Positions 1-8,205 of a stretch of DNA of 10,754 nucleotides are shown here, in pieces; within the stretch, counting starts at the first letter, position 1; each line of letters starts with the position of its first letter. The stretch covers positions 1 to 10,754 of the forward strand of contig JABDJE010000267.1 of the NCBI GenBank assembly GCA_013002625.1, given 5' to 3'. This DNA is from Saprospiraceae bacterium. Its GTDB lineage: Bacteria > Bacteroidota > Bacteroidia > Chitinophagales > Saprospiraceae. Made by a program: the position numbers and the translations under genes. The notes below the pieces were generated by a model. It was not told the DNA's origin, ran no database searches, and worked only from the letters and a program-made list of their open reading frames with translations.

Positions 1-102
1 GTATACGATCCAGGTGATGACGCTTTCAAAAATATCCAGTACCTTCAAAACAAACACCTATATGTGTTATCGTTTGAGGATTTCAAATTTCGAAAATATT
101 AA
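1..102 (+). CDS. C-terminal end of an unidentified protein (truncated by window edge)
   Basis: An open frame enters from the left edge in frame 1 and ends at a TAA at 100-102, giving 33 visible residues that end in the aromatic and basic sequence YVLSFEDFKFRKY. The fragment is too short for me to assign a family, and it shows no catalytic motif or membrane segment. It lies only 5 bp before the start of the TrmH-family gene, so it is probably the upstream member of the same transcript. That the frame is coding is inferred from its continuity, its Bacteroidota-like codon use and this tight spacing. Confidence 0.6.
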   Translation, partial: VYDPGDDAFKNIQYLQNKHLYVLSFEDFKFRKY

Positions 103-107
103 AACAG

Positions 108-707
108 ATGGTTACAGAGCAACGCGATAATAAATTTAGACGTGTTGCAGCTTACAGACAAGCTATGACCGTCGTACTTGAAAATGTACATGACCCCCAC
201 AACATCGGTGCAGTACTCAGGACATGTGATTGTGTCGGCATCCAGGAAATTTATGTGCTTTATACAGATGAACGTCTAAGTGAAGATCGCTGGAAGGACT
301 TTAAAGTGACTTCAACTGGTGTCAAAAAATGGATGCATGTACATTTCTTTACCGATATAGATAAGTGCTTTAAATCCGTAAGAGATAAATATGACAAGAT
401 CTTTGCGACACATCTTGATAAAAACAGCAACTCGATTTATAATCATGACTTAAGTGGATCGGTTGCTTTTTTGTTTGGAAATGAACATGAAGGTGTGAGC
501 GAAAATGCCCTCAAATATGCAGATGGTAATATCCTAATTCCTCAATTTGGAATGGTTCAAAGTTTGAATATCTCGGTGGCATGTGCGATTACCTTATACG
601 AATCTGCCCGACAAAGAATTAATGCCGGACTTTATCAATCCGAACTAATGGAGGATGACACACAAAGACAAGAAATATATAAGCACTTTTTAGCCAAACA
701 CAAATAA
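108..707 (+). CDS. TrmH/SpoU-family RNA 2'-O-methyltransferase, probably tRNA Gm18-type
   Basis: This 199-residue protein is a SPOUT-class methyltransferase that transfers a methyl group from S-adenosylmethionine to a ribose 2'-hydroxyl, most likely in tRNA. All three SpoU motifs are present. Motif 1 is LENVHDPHNIGAVLRTCD at about 24-41, with Asn32 and the catalytic-type Arg38. Motif 2 is FLFGNEHEGVS at 121-131. Motif 3 is IPQFGMVQSLNISVACAI at 144-161, part of the trefoil knot that binds the cofactor. The VTSTGVKKW stretch at 67-75 resembles the SAGSNSWV region of E. coli TrmH, which favours the Gm18 subgroup over rRNA enzymes of the RlmB type. There is no N-terminal L30e-like substrate domain. 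The C-terminal tail is shorter than in E. coli TrmH (229 residues). The start falls 5 bp after the previous stop, and the next gene begins 6 bp downstream. Family assignment is firm; the exact RNA target is inferred. Confidence 0.92.
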   Translation: MVTEQRDNKFRRVAAYRQAMTVVLENVHDPHNIGAVLRTCDCVGIQEIYVLYTDERLSEDRWKDFKVTSTGVKKWMHVHFFTDIDKCFKSVRDKYDKIFATHLDKNSNSIYNHDLSGSVAFLFGNEHEGVSENALKYADGNILIPQFGMVQSLNISVACAITLYESARQRINAGLYQSELMEDDTQRQEIYKHFLAKHK

Positions 708-713
708 TGCAAA

Positions 714-1070
714 ATGGACATCGAGACCTTGAGAAATTATTGTCTTTCTAAAAAAGGATGTGAGGAATCCTTTCCATTTGATGAGGAAACATTGGTGTTC
801 AAAGTTATGGGTAAAATATTCGCGATACTTCCCCTTGAATACGAGGTTCCAAGGGTTAATCTCAAAGCCGATCCTGAACAATCTATTATTTGGAGAGAAC
901 TCCATGCCCAAATTTATCCAGGGTGGCATATGAATAAAAAACACTGGAATACAGTAGAATTGGAAACAGGCCTTGAGGATAAATTTATTCTGGAATTGGT
1001 AGATCACTCTTATGATAAAGTCGTTGAAAAACTTACAAGAAAACTGAAAGAAGAACTCAAGAGCCTTTGA
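714..1070 (+). CDS. MmcQ/YjbR family protein
   Basis: A small cytoplasmic protein of 118 residues, the usual length of the MmcQ/YjbR family, which has a CyaY-like fold. Recognisable family blocks are CLSKKGCEESFPFDEETLVFKVMGK at about 10-34, the VNLKADPE strand at 48-55, and the hallmark PGWHMNKKHWNTV at 69-81. A helical segment with LVDHSYDKVVEKL follows near 95-107. Members are often called DNA-binding proteins because of the fold, but a biochemical role is not well established, so I give none. The gene sits 6 bp after the TrmH-family gene and 6 bp before the oxidoreductase gene, which suggests co-transcription. The C-terminus is rich in lysine and glutamate, with nothing unusual. The family call is secure; function is unknown. 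Confidence 0.9.
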   Translation: MDIETLRNYCLSKKGCEESFPFDEETLVFKVMGKIFAILPLEYEVPRVNLKADPEQSIIWRELHAQIYPGWHMNKKHWNTVELETGLEDKFILELVDHSYDKVVEKLTRKLKEELKSL

Positions 1071-1076
1071 AATTTA

Positions 1077-2141
1077 ATGATTGATAAAAAAAGCAAAATA
1101 TTAATAGTTGGTCAGGGACTTGCAGGGACATTAATTTCCGCTTGTCTTTTAAGAAGAGGCATAGAACATTATGTCGTAGACAACCATCATAAAAATGCCG
1201 CAACAAACGCTGCCGCTGGCTTGATTAATCCTATCACAGGAAGGCGGTATGTGAAGAGTTGGATGATCGATGAATTGTTACCTGCTGCAATTGAAATGTA
1301 TACGTTTTTTGAAGAATTGCTGGATATTCATCTTATAAATAAAAGGGAATTGATACGATCGCTACATAATCCCGGACAAGAAAACGACTGGGAAAGTTCG
1401 ATAGCAAGACCAGGTTATGAAACATACACCAGTAATAGGAAAGATTGTGGAGACTACAAAGAGATAGTTAATGAGGCGTTTCAGTATCGAGGGATCCAAA
1501 ATGCTTACCAAGTAAATATAGCTGATCTTATTTCTGCTTACAGGGAATACCTGGTAGACAAAGCAATGTTAATTACCGAAGAGTTTGATTCTAAAGATAT
1601 CAATCTGAAAATAGCGCCATATCAATTTTCTGGAATATCATTCTCGAGTATCATATTCTGTGAAGGATATCGGATGATGGATAATCCATATTTCAACGAT
1701 CTACCACTTCAACCTGCAAAGGGTGAAGCATTCAATATTGAAATAGAATCATTTTATTCGGAATTGATTTTAAGGGATGATATTTTTCTTGTTCCGGTTG
1801 GAAATAACGAATTCTGGACAGGAAGTGAATACCAATGGCAGTTCGAAGATGATCAACCCACGCAGGCATTCGTAGATAGATGGAGGCCAAAACTCGAGGC
1901 TTTACTTAGAGTGAATTATAGGATCGTATCGCATGTAGCAGGTATCAGACCAAGTGTAAAAGGCAGAAGACCTTTGATTGGTATACATCATGATTATCCT
2001 CACATGATTCTATTCAATGGATTAGGAACAAAGGGCACTTCATTAGGGCCTTATTTTGCCAACCATTTGTGTGATCACCTTTTAAATACTGAGCCTTTGA
2101 TGCCAGACGTTGATATTTATAGGTTTCGTAACGTTTCCTAA
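1077..2141 (+). CDS. FAD-dependent oxidoreductase, DAO family
   Basis: A 354-residue flavoprotein of the D-amino-acid oxidase/glycine oxidase superfamily. The N-terminal Rossmann fold begins KILIVGQGLAGTL, with the FAD-binding GxGxxG at 12-17 and an acidic residue, Asp35, ending the second strand. AAGLINPITGRRYVKSW at 46-62 is a pattern I associate with Bacteroidota members. The C-terminal half carries the substrate-domain strands, then AGIRPSVKGRRPLIG around 288-302 and GLGTKGTSLGP at 315-325, which closes the FAD site. There is no signal peptide or membrane segment, so it is probably cytoplasmic. Its architecture resembles glycine oxidase (ThiO) and the oxidase half of MnmC, the enzyme acting on tRNA wobble uridine; the substrate cannot be read from the sequence. 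It follows the MmcQ/YjbR gene by 6 bp and is probably last in the cluster, with 69 bp before the next gene. The family is firm and the substrate unknown. Confidence 0.87.
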   Translation: MIDKKSKILIVGQGLAGTLISACLLRRGIEHYVVDNHHKNAATNAAAGLINPITGRRYVKSWMIDELLPAAIEMYTFFEELLDIHLINKRELIRSLHNPGQENDWESSIARPGYETYTSNRKDCGDYKEIVNEAFQYRGIQNAYQVNIADLISAYREYLVDKAMLITEEFDSKDINLKIAPYQFSGISFSSIIFCEGYRMMDNPYFNDLPLQPAKGEAFNIEIESFYSELILRDDIFLVPVGNNEFWTGSEYQWQFEDDQPTQAFVDRWRPKLEALLRVNYRIVSHVAGIRPSVKGRRPLIGIHHDYPHMILFNGLGTKGTSLGPYFANHLCDHLLNTEPLMPDVDIYRFRNVS

Positions 2142-2210
2142 GAAATTTTTATGCTTTTCTTAATGTTCTTTATGTAAGAATTCGCATCTAAATAGTAATA
2201 AGCTAATTAT

Positions 2211-5200
2211 ATGAAATATATCCTGCTAAGTTTTTGCCTGTTGACAGGAAGTTTTTTGCCTTTAAATCACAACAATGATAATATTGATGAAATGTGGAAA
2301 GAAGTCTATGCCCTTGAATCAAAAGGATTACCGCAGTCAGCTATTGATATTGTAGATCAGATCAGATCTCTGGCAATTACTTCCAATGAATACGGTCATC
2401 TCATTCAGGCCATAATTTATGAGCAAAAATTAAAAGCACAATTTGAAGACAAAGATCCAGCAGAGTATATTTCAGAATTCGAAAAGGGCTTAGCAGCTAT
2501 CGAACATCCTGAAACCAAAGCTATTCTAGAATCATTCATTGGGGAATTATATCACGAATATGGCATAGCGAGTATGCATAGGATGCAAGATAGAACAGAA
2601 CTGCCTGACGATGCGAACGCGATTGCACTGTTATCCTTGGATGAATTGCAGAGACGATCTATTGCGTATTATCTGTCTTCCTTGAATATCAGGTCTTCAG
2701 CTTCCATTCAGGATTATAATCAAATATGGAATAAATCAACGCTGGACTTGAAAGTCAAAGCAGAGACATTGGAAGAGTTTCTTGTTTTCAGGGCATTGCA
2801 TCATTTTATGAATGATCAATCCTTTCTTACACTTCCTACTGAGACATTTAAAATTGACAAACCAGAATACTTATCACATCTTCATATTTTTAAAAACCTG
2901 ATCATACGGTCTGAGGATCAGCTCAGCTATAAGCTCAAGGCAATGCATCTATTCCAGAGAGCCTTGGTGCTGACAGAGACCAAACCGGAGTTGAATACAC
3001 TTATTGATTTGAAGCGCATTGAATATGTGTACCTTAATTCCAATCTGGAAAATAAAACGGACCTGTACCTGAAGGCTTTGGAAGGCATCGTTAATCAAGC
3101 TGCTAACAATGCATCAATCGAATTGGCATATGCTAAAATCATCGATCATTACCTTCGGATCGGAGAACAATACAAGGCGGAATTTGATCCAAAATTTAAA
3201 TCAGCAAACAAGACAGCTTATGGATGGATTCAGAAAGCCAAGCTTGCGTTTGATAGTGGTAAATACGAAGATATTATCAGAAATCAGAAATTGCGGCTAA
3301 ACAGTAAGTTTCTGAATGTCACGCTAGAAGCCGTTGTCCCTTCAGCACAAGATTTTCTCTGCTATATCGAGTATAGAAATGTAAAGCAAGCCTCTTTCCG
3401 CTTGTATCGACTGACACCTGATGAGTGGGAGGATTACTTGAAAATAAGACAGATTGAAGCCAAGCTTGACTTCCTTAAAATGAAGAATATTCATCGTACC
3501 TGGGATAGGCAATTAAAGGGTAAAAGTGATTTCAATTACCATGCTACCGAGTTGGATATAGAAGGTCTTGATTATGGCAGATACATTTTGGTTTCTAGCA
3601 TATACCCGTCTTTTAAATACCTGAAAGGAAACCACCTGGATATTAACAGTTTTACGGTTTCTGATATGAGTTACATCCACAATTCGATGGAAAGAATTAC
3701 TGAGGGATATGTATTAAACAGGATGACAGGAAGGCCATACAAGGACGTTGAAATAGATGTTTATACGCAGCAATACAATTACAATTCAAGGAGAAACCAA
3801 TATTTAAAAATAGCTGAGCTCAAATCTAATGATGAAGGCTATTTTTCCTACGAAGAGTCAGAAAAGAATTTTAATCTGGTAATGCGTAGAGGTGACGATA
3901 TCCTGGATACACGTCAGGGACATTATAATCGCAATATCAGAGAGCGGACTAATTATAGCCAAGTACATTTATTCACAGACAGAAGTATATATCGTCCCGG
4001 TCAGATCATTTATTTCAAGGGACTTGCAACGATGAAGAATTCAGATGATTATCCTAAAGTAGTTGACAATCAAAAGCTTACAATAACGCTTAAAGATGTG
4101 AACTGGCAGGATGTATCCTCTAAGTCCTTTACTACAAATCAATACGGAACCTTCGATGGCTATTTTTCAATTCCAGAGGGCCTGCTCAATGGAAATATGA
4201 CCCTTGAAGCCCGAATTTCAAACGGTTATGGTTCAATTAACGTGCGTGTCGAAGAGTATAAGAGACCCAAAGTCAAAGTGGCATATCTTCCCTTGCACGA
4301 GCCATACGCGGCAGGTGATACGGTAACAATTAGTGGATTGGTTCAGTCTTTCAGCGGTGTCAATTCCGAAGGTGCTTCAGTGCGTTTTCAAGTTGTGGAA
4401 GAGCGGTATTGGCCATGGTGGTGCAGGGCATTAAGTTATTATCCAAATAGTGTTAACCGGGTAATTGCCAGTGGTGAAGTAGAGTCTAATGAACATGGCC
4501 AGTTTTCTTTTACTTTTCCTACCGATAATAAATCAGATTCATATTTCTCATATCGCATAATTTGTGAAGTCACAGATATTACCGGTGAGACAGTAAGCAA
4601 GTCAAAGTTTTTGCGCTTGTCCAAGTCAGCAATTAAGTTAGCTCAATTGAAGCTGGAGGATGGATTTGAGGGTGAAATAGAAGACTACAATATCGAAGTC
4701 CAGGATGCAGAAAATAACCCTGTCAATGCATTGGTTGAAGTTAGGATTTCTAAACTAAAGTATGATGATAAGGTATACCAGAAGAGATTGTGGGGAAAGA
4801 CAGATATTCAAATGCTAGACAATGAAGATTATCAAACACGATTTCCAAACCATAATTTTAATCTGAATAATCAAGCTGAAAACTGGGCCGTCCAATCGGT
4901 AGTTTCAGAGAAAGTTTATCAAAGTTCCAATGATGTTTTGGCATTGAGTACCCTGGAGGCAGGGGTGTATAGAATTGAATTTAAATTGAGTGATACCAAA
5001 GGACGAACCGAGCATATCACCCAACATATAAACATTTCAAAAAAAGAAAAAAAGGCTTTGGCCACAAAGCATATCTGGTTAGGGTCAGATGCCGATGCTT
5101 ATGAGCCGGGTGACATGGCCACCATTTATATCAATACACCGTATAAAGATTATAAGGTATTCTATCGATTGGGATCTAACAGAACGACGCTTTACAAGGA

Positions 5201-8129
5201 ATGGCTAAATGCTAAAACCAAATCTTTTGAAGTTCCTATCGAGGAAGATATGCGTGGCGGAATTGGAGTGGAGGTGTTATTGGTAAAGGATGGTCGGATA
5301 TATAGGAAAGAACTATCACTGAACGTGCCTTGGTCCAACAAAAATCTTAAGGTTAAATATGAGAGCTTCAGGGATAACTTGAAGCCGGGGGCTCCCACAC
5401 AGTACAATATTTCATTTGAATGGCCGGGTGCAGTTAAAGACGAACTTGAAGTACTGGCATCGATGTATGACGCGAGTCTGGATGAGTTCATGCCACATAA
5501 TTGGTTTAAGAGTTTCTATCCGAATTACGGATTTTACGGTACCTGGAATGGGGCAGGGTTTAGATCAATTACAGGCAGGATGTATTTTGAAAATATATAC
5601 AATTCCTATCGTACGAATATTCAGGGTTTTGAACCACGCCTGAATAAATTTGGATTCCATCTTCCTTCTCATTTTCAAAATGAAGATATGGTGATGTATG
5701 CTGCTGAAGCGATGCCGCGAAAAGCAAAAATGAGAGATGGGGAGTTGAACATGGATGAAGAGGTGGAAATTGAACCACCTCGTACTGCAGAGCCGCCACC
5801 AATTACAGAAGACAGTCCATCTGGCAATATTTCCTTGAGAGAAAACCTCAATGAGACCGTTTTCTTTTTTCCAGACCTTAAAACTGAAGATGGCAAGGTA
5901 AATATTTCCTTTACAATGAATGAGGCCTTGACAGAGTGGAAGTTTCAATTGTTCGCGCACAACGAAGCGCTTCAGTATGTTTTTGACAGCAAAAAAGTCA
6001 TTACACAAAAGGAATTAATGATCGAGCCGCTTATGCCTCGATTTCTAAGACAGGGTGACCAGATCGTCCTGTCGGCGAAGGTTTCGAATTTGACAGATAA
6101 GGATATGGTGGTTGTCGCGGAGATGCAACTTGAAGATGCTTTGGATCGCTCGGATCTAACACAGGAATTTAAAATTGATCTTTTGTCTGACAAGATAGAA
6201 CTCAAAGCCGGATCAAGTCAGCTGGTCGAATGGAGTATGGATGTACCGGAAGATTTTAAATCCTTGTTGGCGGTTACAGTTAAGGCAAGGAGTTCAGAGT
6301 TCAGTGATGGAGAGCGGAATATTTTACCCGTTCTATCAAATCGAAAACTTATCACAGAAGCATTGCCAATCTTCATCCATGGTAAGGAAACGAAGGATTA
6401 TACATTCACGGCGTTGGATAAGCTAGCACAATCGGAAACCCTCGAGAAAGTAGGCCTAAGTCTTGAAGTGACAACTGATCCACGGTGGATGGTCCTAAAG
6501 TCATTGCCTGTTATTATGGATGTCAGGCATTCTGCTTCAGATAATTGGATGGATGCCTATTATGCCTTGGCGCTGGCAGATAATTTAATACGTTCGAACA
6601 GGTCCATTCAAAGTGCGCTAGAAAACTGGAAGGGTGATGACCTTATTTCAGAGTTGGAGAAGAAAGATGCATTCAAAGACATAGATTTGGAAGCAACACC
6701 ATGGGTGCGATCAGCCATAACTGAATCAAGAAATATGCAATCGCTTAAGTTGCTTTTAGATAAGAATCTTGTTGAAAATAAAAGAAATGCGTTTGCCCTT
6801 CAAGTGGAGAATGCGCAAACATCTAATGGAGGATTTAGCTGGTTTCCAGGAGGGCGAGATAATTGGTATATCACCCAGTATATTATGGAGGTCGTTGGAA
6901 GATTGAAAGCGCTTGAATTGGAATATCCTGGCAAACTTGATGTTCAATCGGCCATTCATTACCTGGATAACAGAATGTTGGACTATTACGATGATCTTGC
7001 AAAAGATGAATTCACGGTTCCTGCACAAAGAGTGATTCATTATTTATTTGTCAGAAGTTTGTTCCCAGAAATTATGGTACCTAATAATGTGTATCCTGCG
7101 CTAAAATATTTCAAAGACGGACTGAAGGATCATTGGATCGAGCTCAATTCTCACAACCAGGCCTTATTGGGTTCAGCTTATAAGAATTGGAATGAGACCG
7201 AACATACTGAAGCAATTTTAAAATCTCTGCAAGAGCGCATGGTACAGGATGAAGAGATCGGTTTTTATTGGAATGATCAGGCTGGGTATTATGCGTTTAA
7301 CAATAATCTTGAGGCACATGGTCACATGATAGAGTTTTATGAACTTATGGAAGCAGATACAGACGAAATCGACATGCTGCGTCTTTGGTTGTTAAGACAC
7401 AAACAGGTTAACGCATGGTCTACGACGCGTTCGACGGCCGCTGCAGTGCATGTTTTTATGAGTTCGATATTGGAAGATGCACAAAGTCACATTCCATTAG
7501 AGGTTGTCCTACCTCGTGGCGATGAAAAAATCAACTTTACCGATCAAGCCTTATCGACAGGATACAGCAGAAAGAAATTTGATGAAAACTTTGATGTGGT
7601 TAAGTACAGAGATTGGCGCGTAACCAATTCAAATGCACATCCGGCGTGGGGCGCATTGTACTTTCAATATACCGAAGAACTAAATAATATATCGGCGTCG
7701 AATGATAATCCATTGTCAATCGAAAAACAATTATTTAAAGTCGAACAGCGTGCCAATGGGGAAGTATTGGTGCCACTACAATCAGGTCAGAAGTTTAATC
7801 AAGGAGAAAAAATAAAAACAAGAATTATTTTGAAATGCGATCGTCCGATGTCATTTATCCATCTGTCAGATATGCGGGCCAGCGGTACAGAACCTTTATT
7901 TGCATTAAGTCAATACAAATACCAGGATGGCTTATCTTATTATCAATCGATAAAAGATGAGGCTACCCATTTTTATTTCGACAAGATCGCCAAGGGAAAT
8001 TATGTTTTTGAGTATGAAGTGATTGCCACGCAAAAGGGATCGTTTTCGAATGGCATCGCCAATATTGAGTCTTTTTATGCACCCGAATTTAGAAGTCATA
8101 GCGAAGGGCTGCAGATTGAAATTGAGTAG
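2211..8129 (+). CDS. Secreted alpha-2-macroglobulin family protein lacking the thioester
   Basis: At 1972 residues this has the usual size of Bacteroidota alpha-2-macroglobulins. A short N-terminal hydrophobic stretch (about 4-17) looks like a Sec signal; no good lipobox is seen. Residues about 20-400 are helical and TPR-like. A regulatory-like beta domain (EGYVLNRMTGRPY, near 495) precedes the macroglobulin domain marked by TDRSIYRPGQ at 589-598. The next begins at EEYKRPKVKV (681-690), and further beta domains extend to about 1160. An acidic, proline-rich linker (1164-1208) occupies the bait position. The A2M domain starts near RENLNETVFFFPDL (1210-1223). The alpha/alpha toroid (about 1430-1790) includes GGFSWFPGGRDNWYITQYI (1540-1558). 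The C-terminal domain (about 1840-1972) has HLSDMRASGTEP and FSNGIANIESFYAPEF. Family knowledge: such proteins trap proteases that attack the envelope. The CxEQ thioester is replaced by Ala1442-Ser-Asp-Asn1445, so covalent capture is not expected. No pbpC partner gene is adjacent. Confidence 0.95.
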   Translation: MKYILLSFCLLTGSFLPLNHNNDNIDEMWKEVYALESKGLPQSAIDIVDQIRSLAITSNEYGHLIQAIIYEQKLKAQFEDKDPAEYISEFEKGLAAIEHPETKAILESFIGELYHEYGIASMHRMQDRTELPDDANAIALLSLDELQRRSIAYYLSSLNIRSSASIQDYNQIWNKSTLDLKVKAETLEEFLVFRALHHFMNDQSFLTLPTETFKIDKPEYLSHLHIFKNLIIRSEDQLSYKLKAMHLFQRALVLTETKPELNTLIDLKRIEYVYLNSNLENKTDLYLKALEGIVNQAANNASIELAYAKIIDHYLRIGEQYKAEFDPKFKSANKTAYGWIQKAKLAFDSGKYEDIIRNQKLRLNSKFLNVTLEAVVPSAQDFLCYIEYRNVKQASFRLYRLTPDEWEDYLKIRQIEAKLDFLKMKNIHRTWDRQLKGKSDFNYHATELDIEGLDYGRYILVSSIYPSFKYLKGNHLDINSFTVSDMSYIHNSMERITEGYVLNRMTGRPYKDVEIDVYTQQYNYNSRRNQYLKIAELKSNDEGYFSYEESEKNFNLVMRRGDDILDTRQGHYNRNIRERTNYSQVHLFTDRSIYRPGQIIYFKGLATMKNSDDYPKVVDNQKLTITLKDVNWQDVSSKSFTTNQYGTFDGYFSIPEGLLNGNMTLEARISNGYGSINVRVEEYKRPKVKVAYLPLHEPYAAGDTVTISGLVQSFSGVNSEGASVRFQVVEERYWPWWCRALSYYPNSVNRVIASGEVESNEHGQFSFTFPTDNKSDSYFSYRIICEVTDITGETVSKSKFLRLSKSAIKLAQLKLEDGFEGEIEDYNIEVQDAENNPVNALVEVRISKLKYDDKVYQKRLWGKTDIQMLDNEDYQTRFPNHNFNLNNQAENWAVQSVVSEKVYQSSNDVLALSTLEAGVYRIEFKLSDTKGRTEHITQHINISKKEKKALATKHIWLGSDADAYEPGDMATIYINTPYKDYKVFYRLGSNRTTLYKEWLNAKTKSFEVPIEEDMRGGIGVEVLLVKDGRIYRKELSLNVPWSNKNLKVKYESFRDNLKPGAPTQYNISFEWPGAVKDELEVLASMYDASLDEFMPHNWFKSFYPNYGFYGTWNGAGFRSITGRMYFENIYNSYRTNIQGFEPRLNKFGFHLPSHFQNEDMVMYAAEAMPRKAKMRDGELNMDEEVEIEPPRTAEPPPITEDSPSGNISLRENLNETVFFFPDLKTEDGKVNISFTMNEALTEWKFQLFAHNEALQYVFDSKKVITQKELMIEPLMPRFLRQGDQIVLSAKVSNLTDKDMVVVAEMQLEDALDRSDLTQEFKIDLLSDKIELKAGSSQLVEWSMDVPEDFKSLLAVTVKARSSEFSDGERNILPVLSNRKLITEALPIFIHGKETKDYTFTALDKLAQSETLEKVGLSLEVTTDPRWMVLKSLPVIMDVRHSASDNWMDAYYALALADNLIRSNRSIQSALENWKGDDLISELEKKDAFKDIDLEATPWVRSAITESRNMQSLKLLLDKNLVENKRNAFALQVENAQTSNGGFSWFPGGRDNWYITQYIMEVVGRLKALELEYPGKLDVQSAIHYLDNRMLDYYDDLAKDEFTVPAQRVIHYLFVRSLFPEIMVPNNVYPALKYFKDGLKDHWIELNSHNQALLGSAYKNWNETEHTEAILKSLQERMVQDEEIGFYWNDQAGYYAFNNNLEAHGHMIEFYELMEADTDEIDMLRLWLLRHKQVNAWSTTRSTAAAVHVFMSSILEDAQSHIPLEVVLPRGDEKINFTDQALSTGYSRKKFDENFDVVKYRDWRVTNSNAHPAWGALYFQYTEELNNISASNDNPLSIEKQLFKVEQRANGEVLVPLQSGQKFNQGEKIKTRIILKCDRPMSFIHLSDMRASGTEPLFALSQYKYQDGLSYYQSIKDEATHFYFDKIAKGNYVFEYEVIATQKGSFSNGIANIESFYAPEFRSHSEGLQIEIE
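5039..5070. other. A7-G-A7 tract followed by a perfect hairpin, inside the macroglobulin gene
   Basis: Seven A, one G and seven A (5039-5053) are followed by G5054 and then a perfect 6-bp inverted repeat, GCTTTG (5055-5060) and CAAAGC (5065-5070), with a GCCA loop. On the plus strand the codons read GAA AAA AAG, so the heptamer A AAA AAG is in the phase needed for -1 slippage. On the minus strand the same bases form a stem followed by a T-rich tract, the shape of an intrinsic terminator. Either role is inference. The hairpin starts immediately after the heptamer, closer than in known frameshift signals, and the main frame stays open through it. Confidence 0.3.
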
Positions 8130-8144
8130 AACGTGCAGAAATAA

Positions 8145-8174
8145 TTGTTGAGATTATTAAAATCTTTTTAACAA
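8145..8174 (+). terminator. Weak stem-loop with T-run after the macroglobulin gene
   Basis: Within the 76-bp gap before menA, TTGTT (8145-8149) can pair with AACAA (8170-8174), and inside it AGATT (8151-8155) with AATCT (8161-8165) around a five-base ATTAA loop. A run of five T (8165-8169) follows the inner stem. The stems are AT-rich and interrupted, so this would be an inefficient intrinsic terminator at best. It may let some transcripts read on into menA. Confidence 0.25.
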
Positions 8175-8205
8175 TTTCCTTTGTTTTATCATTGAATCTC
8201 AAGCT

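Noticed and set aside
690..1007. Minus-strand open frame of 105 codons opposite the MmcQ/YjbR gene
   Set aside because: The plus-strand gene carries clear family motifs over the same bases; this frame has none.
2134..2150. TTTC-CTAA-GAAA followed by five T at the end of the oxidoreductase gene, as a terminator
   Set aside because: The stem has only four mostly A-T pairs, too weak to act as an intrinsic terminator.
5565..6008. Minus-strand open frame of 147 codons opposite the macroglobulin gene
   Set aside because: It lies wholly antisense to a well-supported coding region, its translation resembles no family I know, and it is rich in Cys, Phe and His as expected of a shadow frame.
8148..8183. 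Possible Bacteroidota promoter before menA: TTG at 8148-8150 and TTCCTTTG at 8176-8183
   Set aside because: The second box differs from TAnnTTTG at its second base, and the 25-base gap is longer than the usual spacing of about 17-23.
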